NCBI GenBank assembly: GCA_009829735.1
Contig: CM020620.1
Span: 15,163,186-15,227,185, forward strand
Reading direction: 5' to 3'
DNA from: Pyropia yezoensis
Taxonomy: Eukaryota > Rhodophyta > Bangiophyceae > Bangiales > Bangiaceae
DNA: 64,000 nt
The position numbers and the translations under genes are program-made. The notes beneath the pieces are model-generated. The model worked only from the letters and a program-made list of their open reading frames with translations, searched no databases and was not told where the DNA came from. Below, in pieces: positions 20,378 to 31,536 of this stretch (positions are counted from its first letter, which is position 1; every line of letters starts with the position of its first letter).

Positions 20378-22235
20378 ATGGTCGCCGCAGACGTGGAGAT
20401 GAGCGATACGCCCGCCAAGGCTGTCGCGCCGGCTGCGGAGAAAGCGTCGGCGGCGCCGCCGACGGCCGAGTCGATCCTTGCTGGTACGTGGTGTGGCCGA
20501 GTCCCTTCGTTTCTCGCCCGCCTGAATGTGCAAGCGCGAGGCATGCGGCGGATGCGGTCAATGTATCGGAAAACGTTTTTGTCGGCTCTTGGCAGATGTG
20601 AGCAGTGCGCACGCGGTCCACATCTGGTGTGTGTCCTTTGCTTTGATTACTAACCGTCGTTTTCTCTTGTATGTGCTGGTTTTTATTTCTCATGGTGTGC
20701 TCCGAACTGGTGATCGGGTCCTGGTGGTCTCTTACTCGTCGCCGCCGCTGTTTTTATATCCGCTTGTGGCTTACTTCGTCCCTCGCTGCTTGCTTTGCGC
20801 CACAGAGGTGAAGCGCAATGTAGCGACTATTGACAAGGCCGTGTCCGCCAAAGACATGCGTCTGCTGTCGCGCGTCCTGCGAGGTACCACCCGCGTGCGC
20901 CACGGTGTTGCGCCCGCGGTGCTGGCATCTCTGGTGCGGTCGCACGTTATGGATTCGGACGCGAAGAAGGAGGCATTGGCTGCCTTAACGGCACTCCCGT
21001 CGCCGGCGTCCACATCGGACGCCGACGTTGGTATGGACGTTGGCGCTGACGTTGGCACAGACGCTCCGTCATCACCGTGCACGCCCGAGTCGGGCGCTTA
21101 CTTGCTGTTGCTGGCGGTCATGCTGACGGTGGATCACCGGAAAAATGCTGGTGGGTCGGCCCTGGCGGTGCGGGTGGCTGATGCGCTCGTCGCGCATCTG
21201 TCGCAGCTCAACCGACGCACTCTTGACGCCTTGTCGGCGCGCGCCTTCTTTTTTTACGCTCGTGCGCACGAGCTGGCTGGCAGCCACGCCGCCATCCGAC
21301 CGCAGCTGTTGGTCGCGTACCGGTCGGCTACGCTGCGACGCGATGTGGCGACGCAGGCGACGGTGCTGAACGCTCTGCTGCGTAATTACATCTCCTTTCG
21401 GCTGTACGACCAGGCTGACAAGCTCCTCTCCCGCGCGCCCTTCCCTGAGACTCGCTCCAACAACCAGCTGGCCCGCCACCTGTTCTACGTGGCCCGCGTT
21501 AAGGCGGTGCAGCTGGACTACTCCGAGGCCCTGACCTGCCTGCAGCAGGCGGCACGGAAGGCGCCGCAGAAGGGGGCTCTCGGCTTTCGCACCCACGTGG
21601 CAGTCATGGCGGTGGTGGTGCAGTTGCTCACAGGTGACATCCCTGACCGATCCACGTTTCGGGTGCAAGAAGCGCCGATGCGGGAGGCGCTGGCACCGTA
21701 TCTCCGCCTCACCGCCGCCGTGCGCGTCGGTGACATGTCTGCATTTGTGGACACCGTCGAGCAGTGCGGCGCGTCCTTTGATGCTGATGGCACTCGGTCG
21801 TTAATTGGGCGGCTGCGGCACAATGTGCTCAAGACCGGCCTTCGCAAACTGTCTGCTTCGTACTCGCGCATCTCGCTGGCCGATGTGGCCGAGCGGTTGC
21901 TGCTGCCGAGCGCGGCCGAGGCCGAGGCGGTGGTGGCCAAGGCCATCCGCGACGGCGTGACTGAAGCGACGATTGACCACGAGGGCGGCTGGATGCGCTC
22001 CACTGACGTGGGCGACGTCTATGGCGGCCCCGAGCCTTCTGACGCCTACCACACCCGCGTGACTTTTTGCCTGAACATTTACAACGAAGCGGTGCGGGCG
22101 CTGCGGTTTGCGGACGGGGCGGCAGAGGAGGAGTCGGTTGAGGCGCTGAGGGCGCGGCTCAAGGAGGAGCAAGAACTTGCTCAGGCGATTGCCGACGGCG
22201 AGGTGGATGATGAGGATGATGGAGACGACTACTAG
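20378..22235 (+). CDS. RPN3: 26S proteasome non-ATPase subunit 3 (Rpn3)
   Basis: A PCI-domain subunit of the 19S lid; Rpn3 also takes part in docking Rpn12 into the lid. Two exons: 20378-20483 (MVAADVEMSDTP...) and 20806-22235, with GT at 20484 and AG at 20804-20805 in phase 1, giving 511 residues, close to the family size. After an Ala-rich start come helical repeats, a low-complexity Asp/Val insertion (about residues 100-125), the conserved NALLRNYISFRLYDQADKL segment, the PCI winged helix around SRISLADVAERLLL, and an acidic C-terminus (DEDDGDDY). It pairs head-to-head with RPN12 and is convergent with the TDP2-like gene, whose stop lies 259 bp downstream. Confidence 0.93.
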
Positions 22236-22494
22236 GCGTCTTGCTGTTCTGCCACGGCCCTCCGCGGTTCCCCGTTTGCCTGTGGCGGGGTCACTGGGTT
22301 CTTATTGCTTGCTTTTTTTGTGTATTTCAATGTGACGGTCGGCGCCTGGCCCTCGGCGATGCCCCTTCTCCTGTTGCTCTTTGTCCCGTGTGTTCGATTC
22401 CATATTCCTAATCCGTGGCGCGGCGCGATGCACTCAGGGGCTTTCCTGGCGCGGCTGGACGCGCGCCGCCAACCCCCGCCCTACCGCCCCCCCC
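22236..22494. other. Convergent spacer between RPN3 and the TDP2-like gene
   Basis: It runs from T-rich DNA (about 22300-22330) into C-runs that form the end of the TDP2-like frame. It serves as the 3' region of both genes. Confidence 0.4.
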
Positions 22495-24444
22495 CTACCG
22501 CCCCCCCCCTCCCGGCGACAGCGGAGGCAGCGGCAGCAGCAAGTCCACGCACACCCCCCAGTGGTCACTCGGGAAAACGCCGCCCCTTACACGGGTAGTA
22601 CCGACCAGCGATAGGTGCTCCGTCACAGGCCGGAGGCCCGGCGGGCCGCTCGTCAGGACGCGATCAAAGCGGGCACGGGGGGCGTACGCCGCGCCTGGAA
22701 ATGACTTGTTGTCGTTGACAGACGTGTCCCACGTGTAGGCCGCAGCGGCGGGGGAGCCTGTGAAGGAAGGAGGGCACGCGGGCAGGCGGGCACACCCGCA
22801 GTGGCAGTCGTAGCATGGCGAGGGGCCAAGAGAAGAATAAAACATGCACACCAGGGTTGACGGCGCAGGGGGCGGCGGCGGCGGCGGCCGTGGCCGTGGC
22901 GCGAGTGCCACAGTCAGTGGACATGGTCCGACTGAGAGGGACCGCCGTGGCCGCCACCGAGGCCGACCGCGGCAGCGCAGAAACCATCACCCACCACATA
23001 ACCAGCCAGCCGATGCAGCCCATCCGATAAAATCGCCCGCGCGGCGCGTCGCGGCGACTGGGCCCCCAAAGAGGGCATCAACACAGGTGCAGCACACCGC
23101 CCTTCCCCAGCGCCCACCCCCTCCCTCCGGGACACCCATCAACGTACCTGCTTGGACAAACGCGTCACTGAGGCGGACGTCCCCACCGTCCGGGGACGTG
23201 TAGCGCTTGGGCGGCGGTGTCTCTTCCTCGCATAAGGCCTTGCGCACGAGCGTGGCGGGCACGTCGGCGGCACGGAGGTTGCCGTCGCCGCCCCACACCG
23301 CTGCCGCTCCGCCCGTGGCGGCCGCATTGAGCGAGGCGGCGAGCGTGCGCAACTGTGACCGCCGCTCCGCCGTCGCCGTCGGGTCGGTGGTGGACTCGAG
23401 GTGGCCTGTCGACACCGCCACCCGCAGCGGTGGGCGGCGGACGGGGCCGCCGACGTTGCCGTCGCCACTGTTGGCAGGCGCGTCGCCGTCAGTGCCGGCG
23501 TTGGCGTCGCCGTCAGCGCCGACCACACGGACAGTGGCGGTGAGGGTGAGGAGGTCACGGCCCATCCGCGAGGCCGGGAAGGGGGTGCGGGTGACAGCCC
23601 CCGACGAGGGCGCACGCGCAAATGCACCCTCTCGGACGAGGAGGAGTGTAAAGTAGGGCGGCGGGCGGGCCGCCGCGTAGGGTGGCGGCGGCGCCTCCGC
23701 GGGCGGCGGCCACACGTCTTCTGCTAGTTGGTAGCGCAGCGGCGGTGCCGCCGCCGCTGCCGACGCCGCATCCCCTGGCGGTGGTGCCACCCCCGTGGAC
23801 CGCCCCCCCCCCGCCTTTTCCCCACACAGCCCCGACCGCAGAACCTCAAACGACGACACCCCCTCCTCATACACGTCAGCGGTGGACACCTCCTGGAGGG
23901 CAACCACGTCGGGCGGCGGCGTCAGCGCCCGCAGCGCCCGCACAACGGCGGCGGTGCGGGCGCGGACGGAGCGGGTGTCCATGTCCACGTTCCAGGTGAG
24001 GAAGCGGAGGCGCACCGCGTCGGGGGTGGTGCCAGACGCACGCACCAGGGGGCACCCGCGCGCGAGGGGGGGGGGCGCCGCCGCCGCTTCCGCCGCCGCC
24101 GCAGCCGCAGCCGCCTGCCCGCCCGCCACCGCCGCACCGTCAGTGGCGGCGGCGGCCCGGGCGGCGGCGGCAGCGCCCGCCCGAGACAGCGGCGGGGGAG
24201 CTTGTCGACGCGGGCGGGACGGGCGCGGCGACGGGGAGCCGTCTGAAATGACAATGGGTGGGGAGCGGCCGCGCTTGGCGCCCCGCGGGGCGGGGACGGG
24301 GGGGGCGGACGGCAAACGCTGCGGCGATGTGGCGGCCGGCGTCGCCCCAGTCGCAGGGGCTGGGGGGGGGGCGTCCGCGGTCGCCAAAGCCGCCGCCGCC
24401 GTCTTTGCCGCAGCCGACCCCTCAGCTATCGCCGCGTCGAATGC

Positions 24445-24476
<32 letters not shown>

Positions 24477-25158
24477 TCGACGGCGGGACCGTCGACGCGT
24501 CCGACGCGGCAACCTGCGGCGGCGGCGACGTCGGAGGCACCGTCGACGCGTCCGACGCGGCAACCTGCGGCGGCGACGACGTAGGCGGCACCGTCGACGC
24601 GTCCGACGCGGCAACCTGCGGCGGCGGCGACGTCGGCGGCATCGCTGACGCGCCCGACGTGGCAACCACCGGCGGCGGAGGCGACGACGGTGGCACAGTC
24701 GACGCATCCGACGCGGCGACCGCTGGCGGTGTCGCGGGGACCGCAGTAGCAGCGGCGGAGGCGGCGTCCGAGGTAGCGGCAGCGGACGCCACCAGAGACG
24801 ACCCCGCCGGCGGCGACGGCGGTGGCGACGGCGGCCGACTCGGCGGGCCGGCGGCCATGGCGGTCGGCAAAGCCCAGCGGGCCGACCAGGAGGCGGCGCG
24901 CTGCCCGTGGGCGTCACGGCCGCACGCCACCCAGGCGTGTCGGGCGGTCGCCGCCGGCGCAGCGGTTGCCGCCGCGGTCGTCGCCCCAGTCGCAGCGGTC
25001 GTTGTTGGGCGAGCGGCCGAAAGCAGGAGGGCTGGCAGGGGGCGGCTACGCACGGGGTGGCTACGCAGGGTGGGGTGACCGCCGCGACAGCAGAGACCCG
25101 CAGCGGCGTGGACGGCGATGGCGGCCGTAGCGCAGGGGAGGGGCAGAGTCCACCGCAT
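22495..25158 (-). CDS. Tyrosyl-DNA phosphodiesterase 2-like (EEP family)
   Basis: An endonuclease/exonuclease/phosphatase-fold enzyme. TDP2 removes topoisomerase II tyrosine adducts from 5' DNA ends. Two exons, 25158-23148 and 22757-22495, with GT/AG ends and matching phase, give about 757 residues. All four catalytic blocks are present: FLTWNVD (about residue 385), ALQEV (about 420), GHLES then GGDGNLR (about 587 and 627), and PSDHWGV in exon 2, preceded by TWDT and RFDRVL. The first about 380 residues are low-complexity Ala/Pro/Ser with a 17-residue tandem repeat. A PPIVISDGSPSP stretch near 24235-24262 looks like a SUMO-interacting motif. ATG 24858 has a better start context and would drop a hydrophobic leader of about 100 residues. 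GGDGN differs from the usual GGDTN. Confidence 0.82.
24491..24745 (-). repeat. 51-bp coding tandem repeat in the TDP2-like gene
   Basis: Five units begin near 24491, 24542, 24593, 24644 and 24698. The first four are spaced exactly 51 bp apart and the last 54 bp. Each encodes a 17-residue VAASDASTVPP-type block, so the array is in frame and changes only the length of the N-terminal linker. Confidence 0.85.
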
Positions 25159-25242
25159 CGACGCTGGGACAACGAAGAGGGGGAAAAGTCGGGCGTCAGA
25201 GGGTCCTGAGCGGGGTTGCGTCGGGGCCGGCCGGCAAAGCGG

Positions 25243-25902
25243 CGCCCGGCGCAGCAGTGCCTATCCCCTGTCAAGATACAAGCCCGATTTTGGCCAGATC
25301 TCTTGCTGCGTTGTGCAAATTCTTGCTCTGCTCGAGCACAAAAATGAACGGCTGGAGCAGAACTTTGCTTTTCTGATCGAGGGGATGAGCTGAGGCCAAA
25401 GAATCTCCCCCAGGATGACCGACACGACGGCCGCTGTCGGTGTTCTGTCAACCAATGAAAACAGCGGTGGCGCTGCTGTTTGCTGGACGGAGCGTTCCAT
25501 TGGTCAGAATTCACGTTGTAGATGTCGAGTAAGGCGGAGAGATTTTTCCGTGCAGACCCTCGAAAGCTGTCGTCGCGCAGGCTTTTGCTCATCCAGTGCG
25601 AGAGATTGCGCGATTTTTAAACGCGTTTGTTTAAACATTGCTCCCAAGCGTAGCGATGGTCGGTAGCTTCTTTGCGCTTCACGAGAGTGCTCTCCTGCCC
25701 CGAGCGCTTCCGGTCATACCAAGGGAGGTGGCGACCACCAATCGCCCGAGCTGTTATGGGCAGAAAGCAAGAAACGGGGGTAAAAGCGGTGTCTATGATG
25801 CCTTGATGGGGGGTCGATGCAGGTTTTATGCAGGTTTTTGGTCGAGAATTTCCCAAAAAAGCAAGAAAATTTGGACAGGCGATAAGCAGTGCTGCGCGGG
25901 TG
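25243..25902. mobile_element. Short inverted-repeat DNA element (MITE-like)
   Basis: The left end (cggcgcagcagtgcctatcc, about 25247 on) and the reverse complement of the right end (to about 25902) match in most positions over about 30 bp, including GCGCAGCA and CTGTC. The interior is A/T-richer than its surroundings and encodes nothing I recognise. I could not define a target duplication, so the exact boundaries and superfamily are open. Confidence 0.45.
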
Positions 25903-25962
25903 TCTGGGGGGCGCGTGTGTTGCCCCCGCGGTGCGCATGGGCAGGATTGTAGCGACGGTCTC

Positions 25963-27236
25963 TATCCGTCTGACACCAGTTTTTCACAACTCGCATATGA
26001 GAGAAGGTTCCCAGGCTGCGTTTTTCTCGAAAAACATATTAGCGGACTCGGCAGCACCTCAGGAGTCCGACCGTCTTTTCCGTTTCTGCAGGCGATGCCT
26101 GGTTGCTGAGGAAAAAATGCACCCTCGTTTGGGGGGGTACACCAGTTTTTCACAACTCTCGTTTACATATCAGGGCAGCCATCTGGGGCACTTCTTACAG
26201 AGATACAGCAGGAAAAACGTGATTGTATTTCGTCGTGGAGCATCTTTTCACGTCCGTCGACCAATGAGAGCTGAAGCAGCATGGCTCCTCCGCGATCGTG
26301 ACGTTCGGCATCACAGCACGTTCTTCTCCGAAAAGCATCCCCCCTTCCGCCTGGGTGGTTGCGCCCCCCCCCCCGCCCCCCAACAACGACAGAGCTCGCT
26401 GGTACTTGCGGCTGGTAGAGATGCTCGCCTGCTCCACGGGTAGCGCTTTGCGTCTGAAAGAACGCGGGAGCAGATGCTCTTTTCGCACTTGAATGAGCCT
26501 GATGATAGCTCCTCCCTCGCCCCTCGCTGACTGCGACGCGTCCGTGAGGGGGGGTGGACGTGCTGGGGAAAGCGTGGGGCAGACTATTGTTGTGCACCGG
26601 TGTGGGGCGCGCCTGCTGGCTCCCGCCAACACCCTATTGAGAACAGCCGGGGGGGGTTTAAGGGGGGAAGGTGGGGTGGGTGAGGGCACGCGGGAAGAGG
26701 CGCTTGCGCCACCGTCAGCCCACTGCAGCAAAGAGAGAGGTACTGATAGGCAGGGACAGGCTCACAGACGTGTTCTGCTCTTCTGGTGACTCTGCCAAGG
26801 TGCTCAAACCCGGGATAGGAGGAGGAAGAGGGCAGCGGGGCACAGGTGGGGCCAGCGGACGCACGGATGCGTTGCGAACAAGTCGGATTCGGGCCAACAA
26901 TCAGTCAGATGAGCGTTCCGGGGCGGTAATTAGAACCAATTTGACCTCTGCAGGAGCGCTCTCTTTTCCGCCCGTGAGGCTACGGTCGCGCACCTGTGCT
27001 CCTATTTTTTTCTTCTATATATCGGTGAAGAGCCTGTGAGCTGGCGCACCCAACGGTGTGACTCACGTACACCCCCTCGCACTGGATCATACTTTAGTAC
27101 GAGTTGCCTTGCGGCTGCCGCCGACTTCTGCGGCCGTTCGGAAGGGGTTCTCGTATGTGAACACTGTGGGTTTTCTATGTAAGCGGAAGTTGTGAATAAC
27201 TGGTGTCACTTGTGAAAAACTGGTGTCAGACGGATA
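25963..27236. mobile_element. TA-flanked non-autonomous DNA transposon, copy 1
   Basis: Body 25965-27234 between TA dinucleotides. The ends form a perfect inverted repeat of 27 bp including the TA, beginning TATCCGTCTGACACC. The core accagtttttcacaact recurs inside the left end at about 26141 and again just inside the right end, so each end carries direct repeats within the inverted repeat. A second, nearly identical copy lies at 53606-54877. No transposase ORF is present. TA duplication and the IR/DR layout point to the Tc1/mariner superfamily; that assignment is inference. Confidence 0.85.
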
Positions 27237-27381
27237 CGTGGTGGCAGCGCTGAGGCACGCTTAGTGCTCGCTTCTCGAACGGAGATGGATTACCTCAGAG
27301 GACTATTCACGGTCGAATCGACTCGGCACTCGACTTAATTGGACTTTCATATGAAGCGACTCAATGGAGCCATAAAGCGAC

Positions 27382-28245
27382 TCAGGCCCTTTCCTAACGC
27401 GCACGTGAACGTGAGTGAATGCAAGTTAGGAGAGCTCTGATTGGTCATCGCACGGCGATGTGTTTGGCGTGCGGCCCGAAACGGGCCCCCCGACCGATGG
27501 GACCATGCTCGCTCACGTGTACTTGACCGTTCACATTTCAAGTAAAGCGAGTTCCCCGGAGCACGTCAGACGTGAGCGGTTTTTTTTTTTTTTTCCCGCT
27601 CACGCACTCACGTGCATCCAGCGCCGTGGAAGCCTTCTCTGGGATGTTTTTTTCGGAAGATTCGCACACCCGTGGCGCTTCTCTTCCAGAACCTGTAGTC
27701 GGCAGGCCACCGCAGAGGCAAGGCCACACTGAAAAAAGCGGCTCGCGGCGTGCGGCGCGGCGTGCGGCGCGGCGTGCGTCGCGGCGTGCGTGACGGGGAA
27801 CCACGCGGTCCACGTCACGGTGCGGGTCGCGGTGCGCAGGTGGCGGTGTGGGCTCCGGCGTGCAGCGCACGGCGCAGTGCAGGTCGTGAGGCACGTCGTC
27901 GTGGGGAACCTCGTCGCTGTGGGCAACGAGGGGGTGTGGGAACAGAGAGCGCGCAGCTTCTTGGCCCGCCACGAGAAGCTGGCAGGGCCTTGCGCGGTGC
28001 GGCGAGTCACACAGCGCGTTCATTTGGTGGGGTGGCCCGCCGTCGCAGTTCTTCGACTCCTGTCTCCGTTTTCATCGATTCCTGAAAAAATGCCCCATTC
28101 AACAAGAAGTGCGGAGGTTGCGATCACGTGCGTGAACGGTGTGAACGTGATTGGCCTTAAGACAGAACGTGCGTCAATCATGGAATTGTGGGGCGTGCGT
28201 GATCACGTTCACTCACGTTCACGTGCGCGTTAAGAAAGGGCCTCA
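27382..28245. mobile_element. MITE with TCA duplications, Harbinger-like ends
   Basis: Body 27385-28242 flanked on both sides by TCA. The inverted repeats begin GGCCCTTTC(C/T)TAACG and match over about 35 bp with one difference; further CACGTGAACGTGAG motifs sit just inside. A T-run (27580-27594) and repeated gcgtgcggcgcg units occur in the middle. A 3-bp duplication and GGCCC-type ends are typical of PIF/Harbinger elements, and a Harbinger transposase lies 600 bp to the right, but I did not find the same ends around that gene. Confidence 0.75.
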
Positions 28246-28860
28246 AGCCTGGCATGAGTCTGAGACACCCCCATAGAGGCTTGTCAGATCCTGCGCCTGA
28301 GTCACATCCCTGAGACAGGATTTTAGTGTTCATTCCATCCAAGGGCGCGACGCCGCTGCGCGCCTCGCCCCCCCGTATCCGAGACCCTCCCCGTCGACGC
28401 GGACACAGCTCGCTCTTGTCTCGCACACGGGCCGCAAGGCGAGCCACCCTTCGTGCTCGAGACAGCCATTTGACTGTGCCGCCCCCCCCTGTCGGCCACT
28501 GACACGCTGCGCCGCGCCTCCGCCGCCCCCGGCCCACCCCGTACTCCCGCCTTCTTTGCCTCCCCCCCCCTCCCCCACCACGCGCTCTGACCTGCGCTCT
28601 GCTTTTCCGCCCCCTGCGCTTTCGCACCCTGCGCGCCCCCTCTTTGCCCCCCCTCCCCTCCCCCCCCATCGCTCTGATCTTCTCTCCGCCTCCTCTCCTC
28701 CCTCCCCCCCCCCCCCGGCGCGTGGTCGCCATAGACGCCCTGCCTTCTGGGATCGTGGACTTCCTCGTCGCGGCGGCGAGCGTCGACTCCGAGCTGTAAG
28801 AGCCTTCCCACGTGCTGGCTTTATGCGGCGCTGCGGTCCGGTTGTGTGCGCTTGGGGGCG
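28246..28860. other. Pyrimidine-rich DNA upstream of the Harbinger transposase
   Basis: 28480-28720 is dominated by C and CT runs. It may be the transposase promoter. No terminal inverted repeat of the Harbinger unit was recognised here. Confidence 0.35.
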
Positions 28861-29943
28861 ATGCTCCGCTGTTGGACTAGCTTGGAAGTGGTCGTTGCCC
28901 TGCTCGACGCTCTTGGGCCGGTCGACCAGCACAGTAGGGAGTTGCGCGATGCTCTGCGTAACTTTTCTTCTGTCTATGTGGGGGAGGGTGAGGGTCGGTG
29001 TGGTGCGCGCGAGCTGGTGGAGCTAGCTGAGCTGGCTGACTTGGCTGATATCTGTGGTCAGACGAACAGGTGTGCACCGCGCACGCGGGATCTTACGGGT
29101 CATTTCTTTAGGACGAGCATTGAACAGGACGCTTTTTTCCGAGATGTCCGCATGACACCGACGAACTTTGACGAGCTTGTGGCTCGTGCCACTCCTTATC
29201 TTCCTGCTTCTGCTCGGGGACCGGCGGCCGTTCCCCCTCAATGGCGATGCTTTGCCGTTTTGTTTTCGCTGGCGCAGGGCGGCCGGCAGCGTGTCGTTGC
29301 TCAGGCTGTGGATGTGGCCGAGTCTACTTTCGCCAAGTTTTGCGGCCCCGCGGTCCAGGCCATGCTGCGTGGCCTGCCCCCCCCCTCCTGGCCCGACATG
29401 ATGGAGCCCACGAGGATCGCTCTCGAGTTTTCTCGTCTGACGGGTGGCAACCTGACCGGATGGCGTGGCATGCGGGTGTACATTCCCTCGCACTTTCTTC
29501 TTTTTTATTCGTTCCCTGGGGCGAGACCCGTCCTGTTATGGATGCCTCTCTGGCATGTACTGACCGGGCTTTGCGTTTGGCCGCGCTTTTGTCTCATTTT
29601 TGCAGGTGCAGCTGCGGAGCTGTGGATGTTTGCCACACCCCTCTGCTCACCCCTTTCGGTAATCATAAGGAGGATTTTACCGACCGCTATCAGCGGTGAT
29701 CTCTTTTATTGATTGCCATCACAGATACGCGCCTGGTGCGATACTTCGTGGGAGGTTTCCCGGGGTCACGCGGGGACTCCGTGGCCTTTAAAGGGCGGTC
29801 GTGGTATCGATCGATGCTTAACCCCGGCAGCTGCCCGCCCCCGTCGGAGGACGGGGAATTTATCCTCGGGGATGCCGGCTTTGCGCTCACCACTTTTCTG
29901 GTAAGGTTCTCTTCAGGGATGGGCGAGGATGTGTCATAGTGCC

Positions 29944-29966
29944 GGGGGGGGGGGGGGGGGGGGGGG
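29944..29966 (+). repeat. 23-base G homopolymer
   Basis: An uninterrupted G run inside the intron-like gap of the Harbinger gene, in DNA that remains G-rich to about 30100. Confidence 0.85.
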
Positions 29967-30351
29967 TGTTATCGGGGTTGGCGGGCGCGGTGGGGTGGAG
30001 AGGTGAGGGGGACTAGGGCGGTCGAGAGATGCAGGGGGGGCGAAGGGCGGGAAGTGGAGGGAATGAGGAGTACCAGGGGAAGTTCCTTAAAGGCGGGGTT
30101 TGTTGCGCGCGCCGTGTGCGCGTGTCACAGGCCGACGTATGTGTCTCGGCGACGAATGGATACTGACCGCTGTTTTTCTGTGTGGTCACTGGGTGGCTGC
30201 TGTTTCCCCCCGGCACGCAAGGCCTCTGATGCGTTTTCCACCCGTCCCATGGGCCTTCGCCCCCCCCCCCCTCCCCGCTTTTGATGGATCACCCCGTTCC
30301 GGGAGGCGGACATGCACGGCCACAACGTGGCGTCCATGAGACGGTTCAACC

Positions 30352-30813
30352 TGTGGAACTCGCGCACCCAGCACCCAAGTTGGGGTGGTGCACAAGGGCT
30401 GCCTCCCGTGTCGGGGGAACCGGAAGAAGTGCAAGTCGCACACACGCTGTCTCTGTTGTGGGGCAAGCCCCCCACCAGTAAACAAGAAGATGGTGTGTGG
30501 GCGAACAGTTTCTTAATCGGGACGGGGAAGCGAGGCCAAGCCCCGCTGTCCCTCCCCTTATCCCCCCCAGGTCCTCTCAGAACCTCGCCACTCAGAATCT
30601 CCCACCCCAGCACCTGCCCACCGGGCCACACGAAAATTCAGACGATAAAAATGCAGAAAACCCTCAAATCCATGTTGGATTTACTACCAAGCAAAGTATC
30701 CCTGACTTAAGGAAATTCGGGATCAAATGCAACGGGAGGAACGGGTCAGACCAGTTGTCTCCCGCCCCAGTACGGCGCGCTCTGCCCCCCTGCGTGGGGC
30801 CAGTTCTACCACA
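30352..30813 (-). mobile_element. Solo LTR (diverged relative of the chromovirus LTR)
   Basis: 462 bp in reverse orientation, starting tgtgga on the plus strand and ending ctaccaca. It matches the reverse complement of the 4261-4729 LTR over long blocks (for example the regions of 30375-30640), with more divergence near its 5' end. It is flanked by perfect 5-bp duplications, caacc at 30347-30351 and 30814-30818, and nothing of the internal region remains, as expected after recombination between two LTRs. Confidence 0.9.
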
Positions 30814-31536
30814 CAACCACCAGCATGCCAAAGTGCGCGTCGTTGTCGAAAACGCGTTTGGGAGGCTGAAAGGACGCTGGCATGTGCTGCGTATGACGAA
30901 CGCTTACCCAGCCCTGGGTGCCAGTGTGCAGGAGCTCTGCGTCCTGCTCCACAATTTTTTGGAAGATCGAAACGGTGCATACGACGAGGAGGCAGGTGCG
31001 GACACTGAGGAGGAGTCCGCCTATACCGCGCCTGGGTGTGGCGATGCAGTCTCGTCTGCCGGCGCCCAGCGCCGTATCGAGCTGGTCAAGGCTCTGGGGC
31101 TGCCGTGGGTGGACACTTCCGAGTAGCCATTATTTGCAGCCAGGGGAGGGTGATGGGCGGCGGGGATGGAGGTGCGGGGAGTGGAATGTGGTCGCAGGAG
31201 CGGGCGGCGCCCTTCACAGGGTAGAGCGGAGGGGGGCGCGCCTGCAGGGGTGTCGGTGCGTTATGGGGTCGTGAGGTACTCACTGCACCTATGGGGAGTT
31301 CTTTTTCAATGGATAATGGGAAGGGGCGGGTGGGGGGGGGGCACGCGTAGTGGATGGAGCCAGGCGGAGACGTGGAACAGTTGTGATGGTGACTGGCGAG
31401 GGAGAGGGGTAGGCCAGGCGGCGATTGGACCATATTGCCTTTGGTAAACCGTCACTCGCGAGTGGTGCAGTGGTCTCGTTTTGCAAAGCATAGTGGAGAA
31501 CACGTACGTCCAGAAACCTTGATGAAAGATCTGACC

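Larger units (their letters stand above)
28861..31126 (+). pseudogene. PIF/Harbinger DDE transposase, split by a solo LTR
   Basis: A HARBI1-type nuclease. Exon blocks: from about 28861 an N-terminal helical part with FFRTS...DAFFRDVRMTPTNFDELV and the ESTFAKFCGPAV helix; then a frame change between about 29470 and 29606 (probable intron ending ttgcag); then the first catalytic Asp in GAVDVCH (about 29626), the second in GSRGDS (about 29776) and LGDAGF; then from about 30288 TPFREAD; and after the solo LTR the catalytic Glu in VVVENAFGRLKGRW (about 30849) and LHNFLED. Lesions: an in-frame TGA at 29697-29699, no AG at the expected acceptor near 30285, and the LTR insertion at 30352. With the LTR and one CAACC copy set aside, the flanking frame is uninterrupted, so the insertion is recent relative to the gene. 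Confidence 0.8.
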
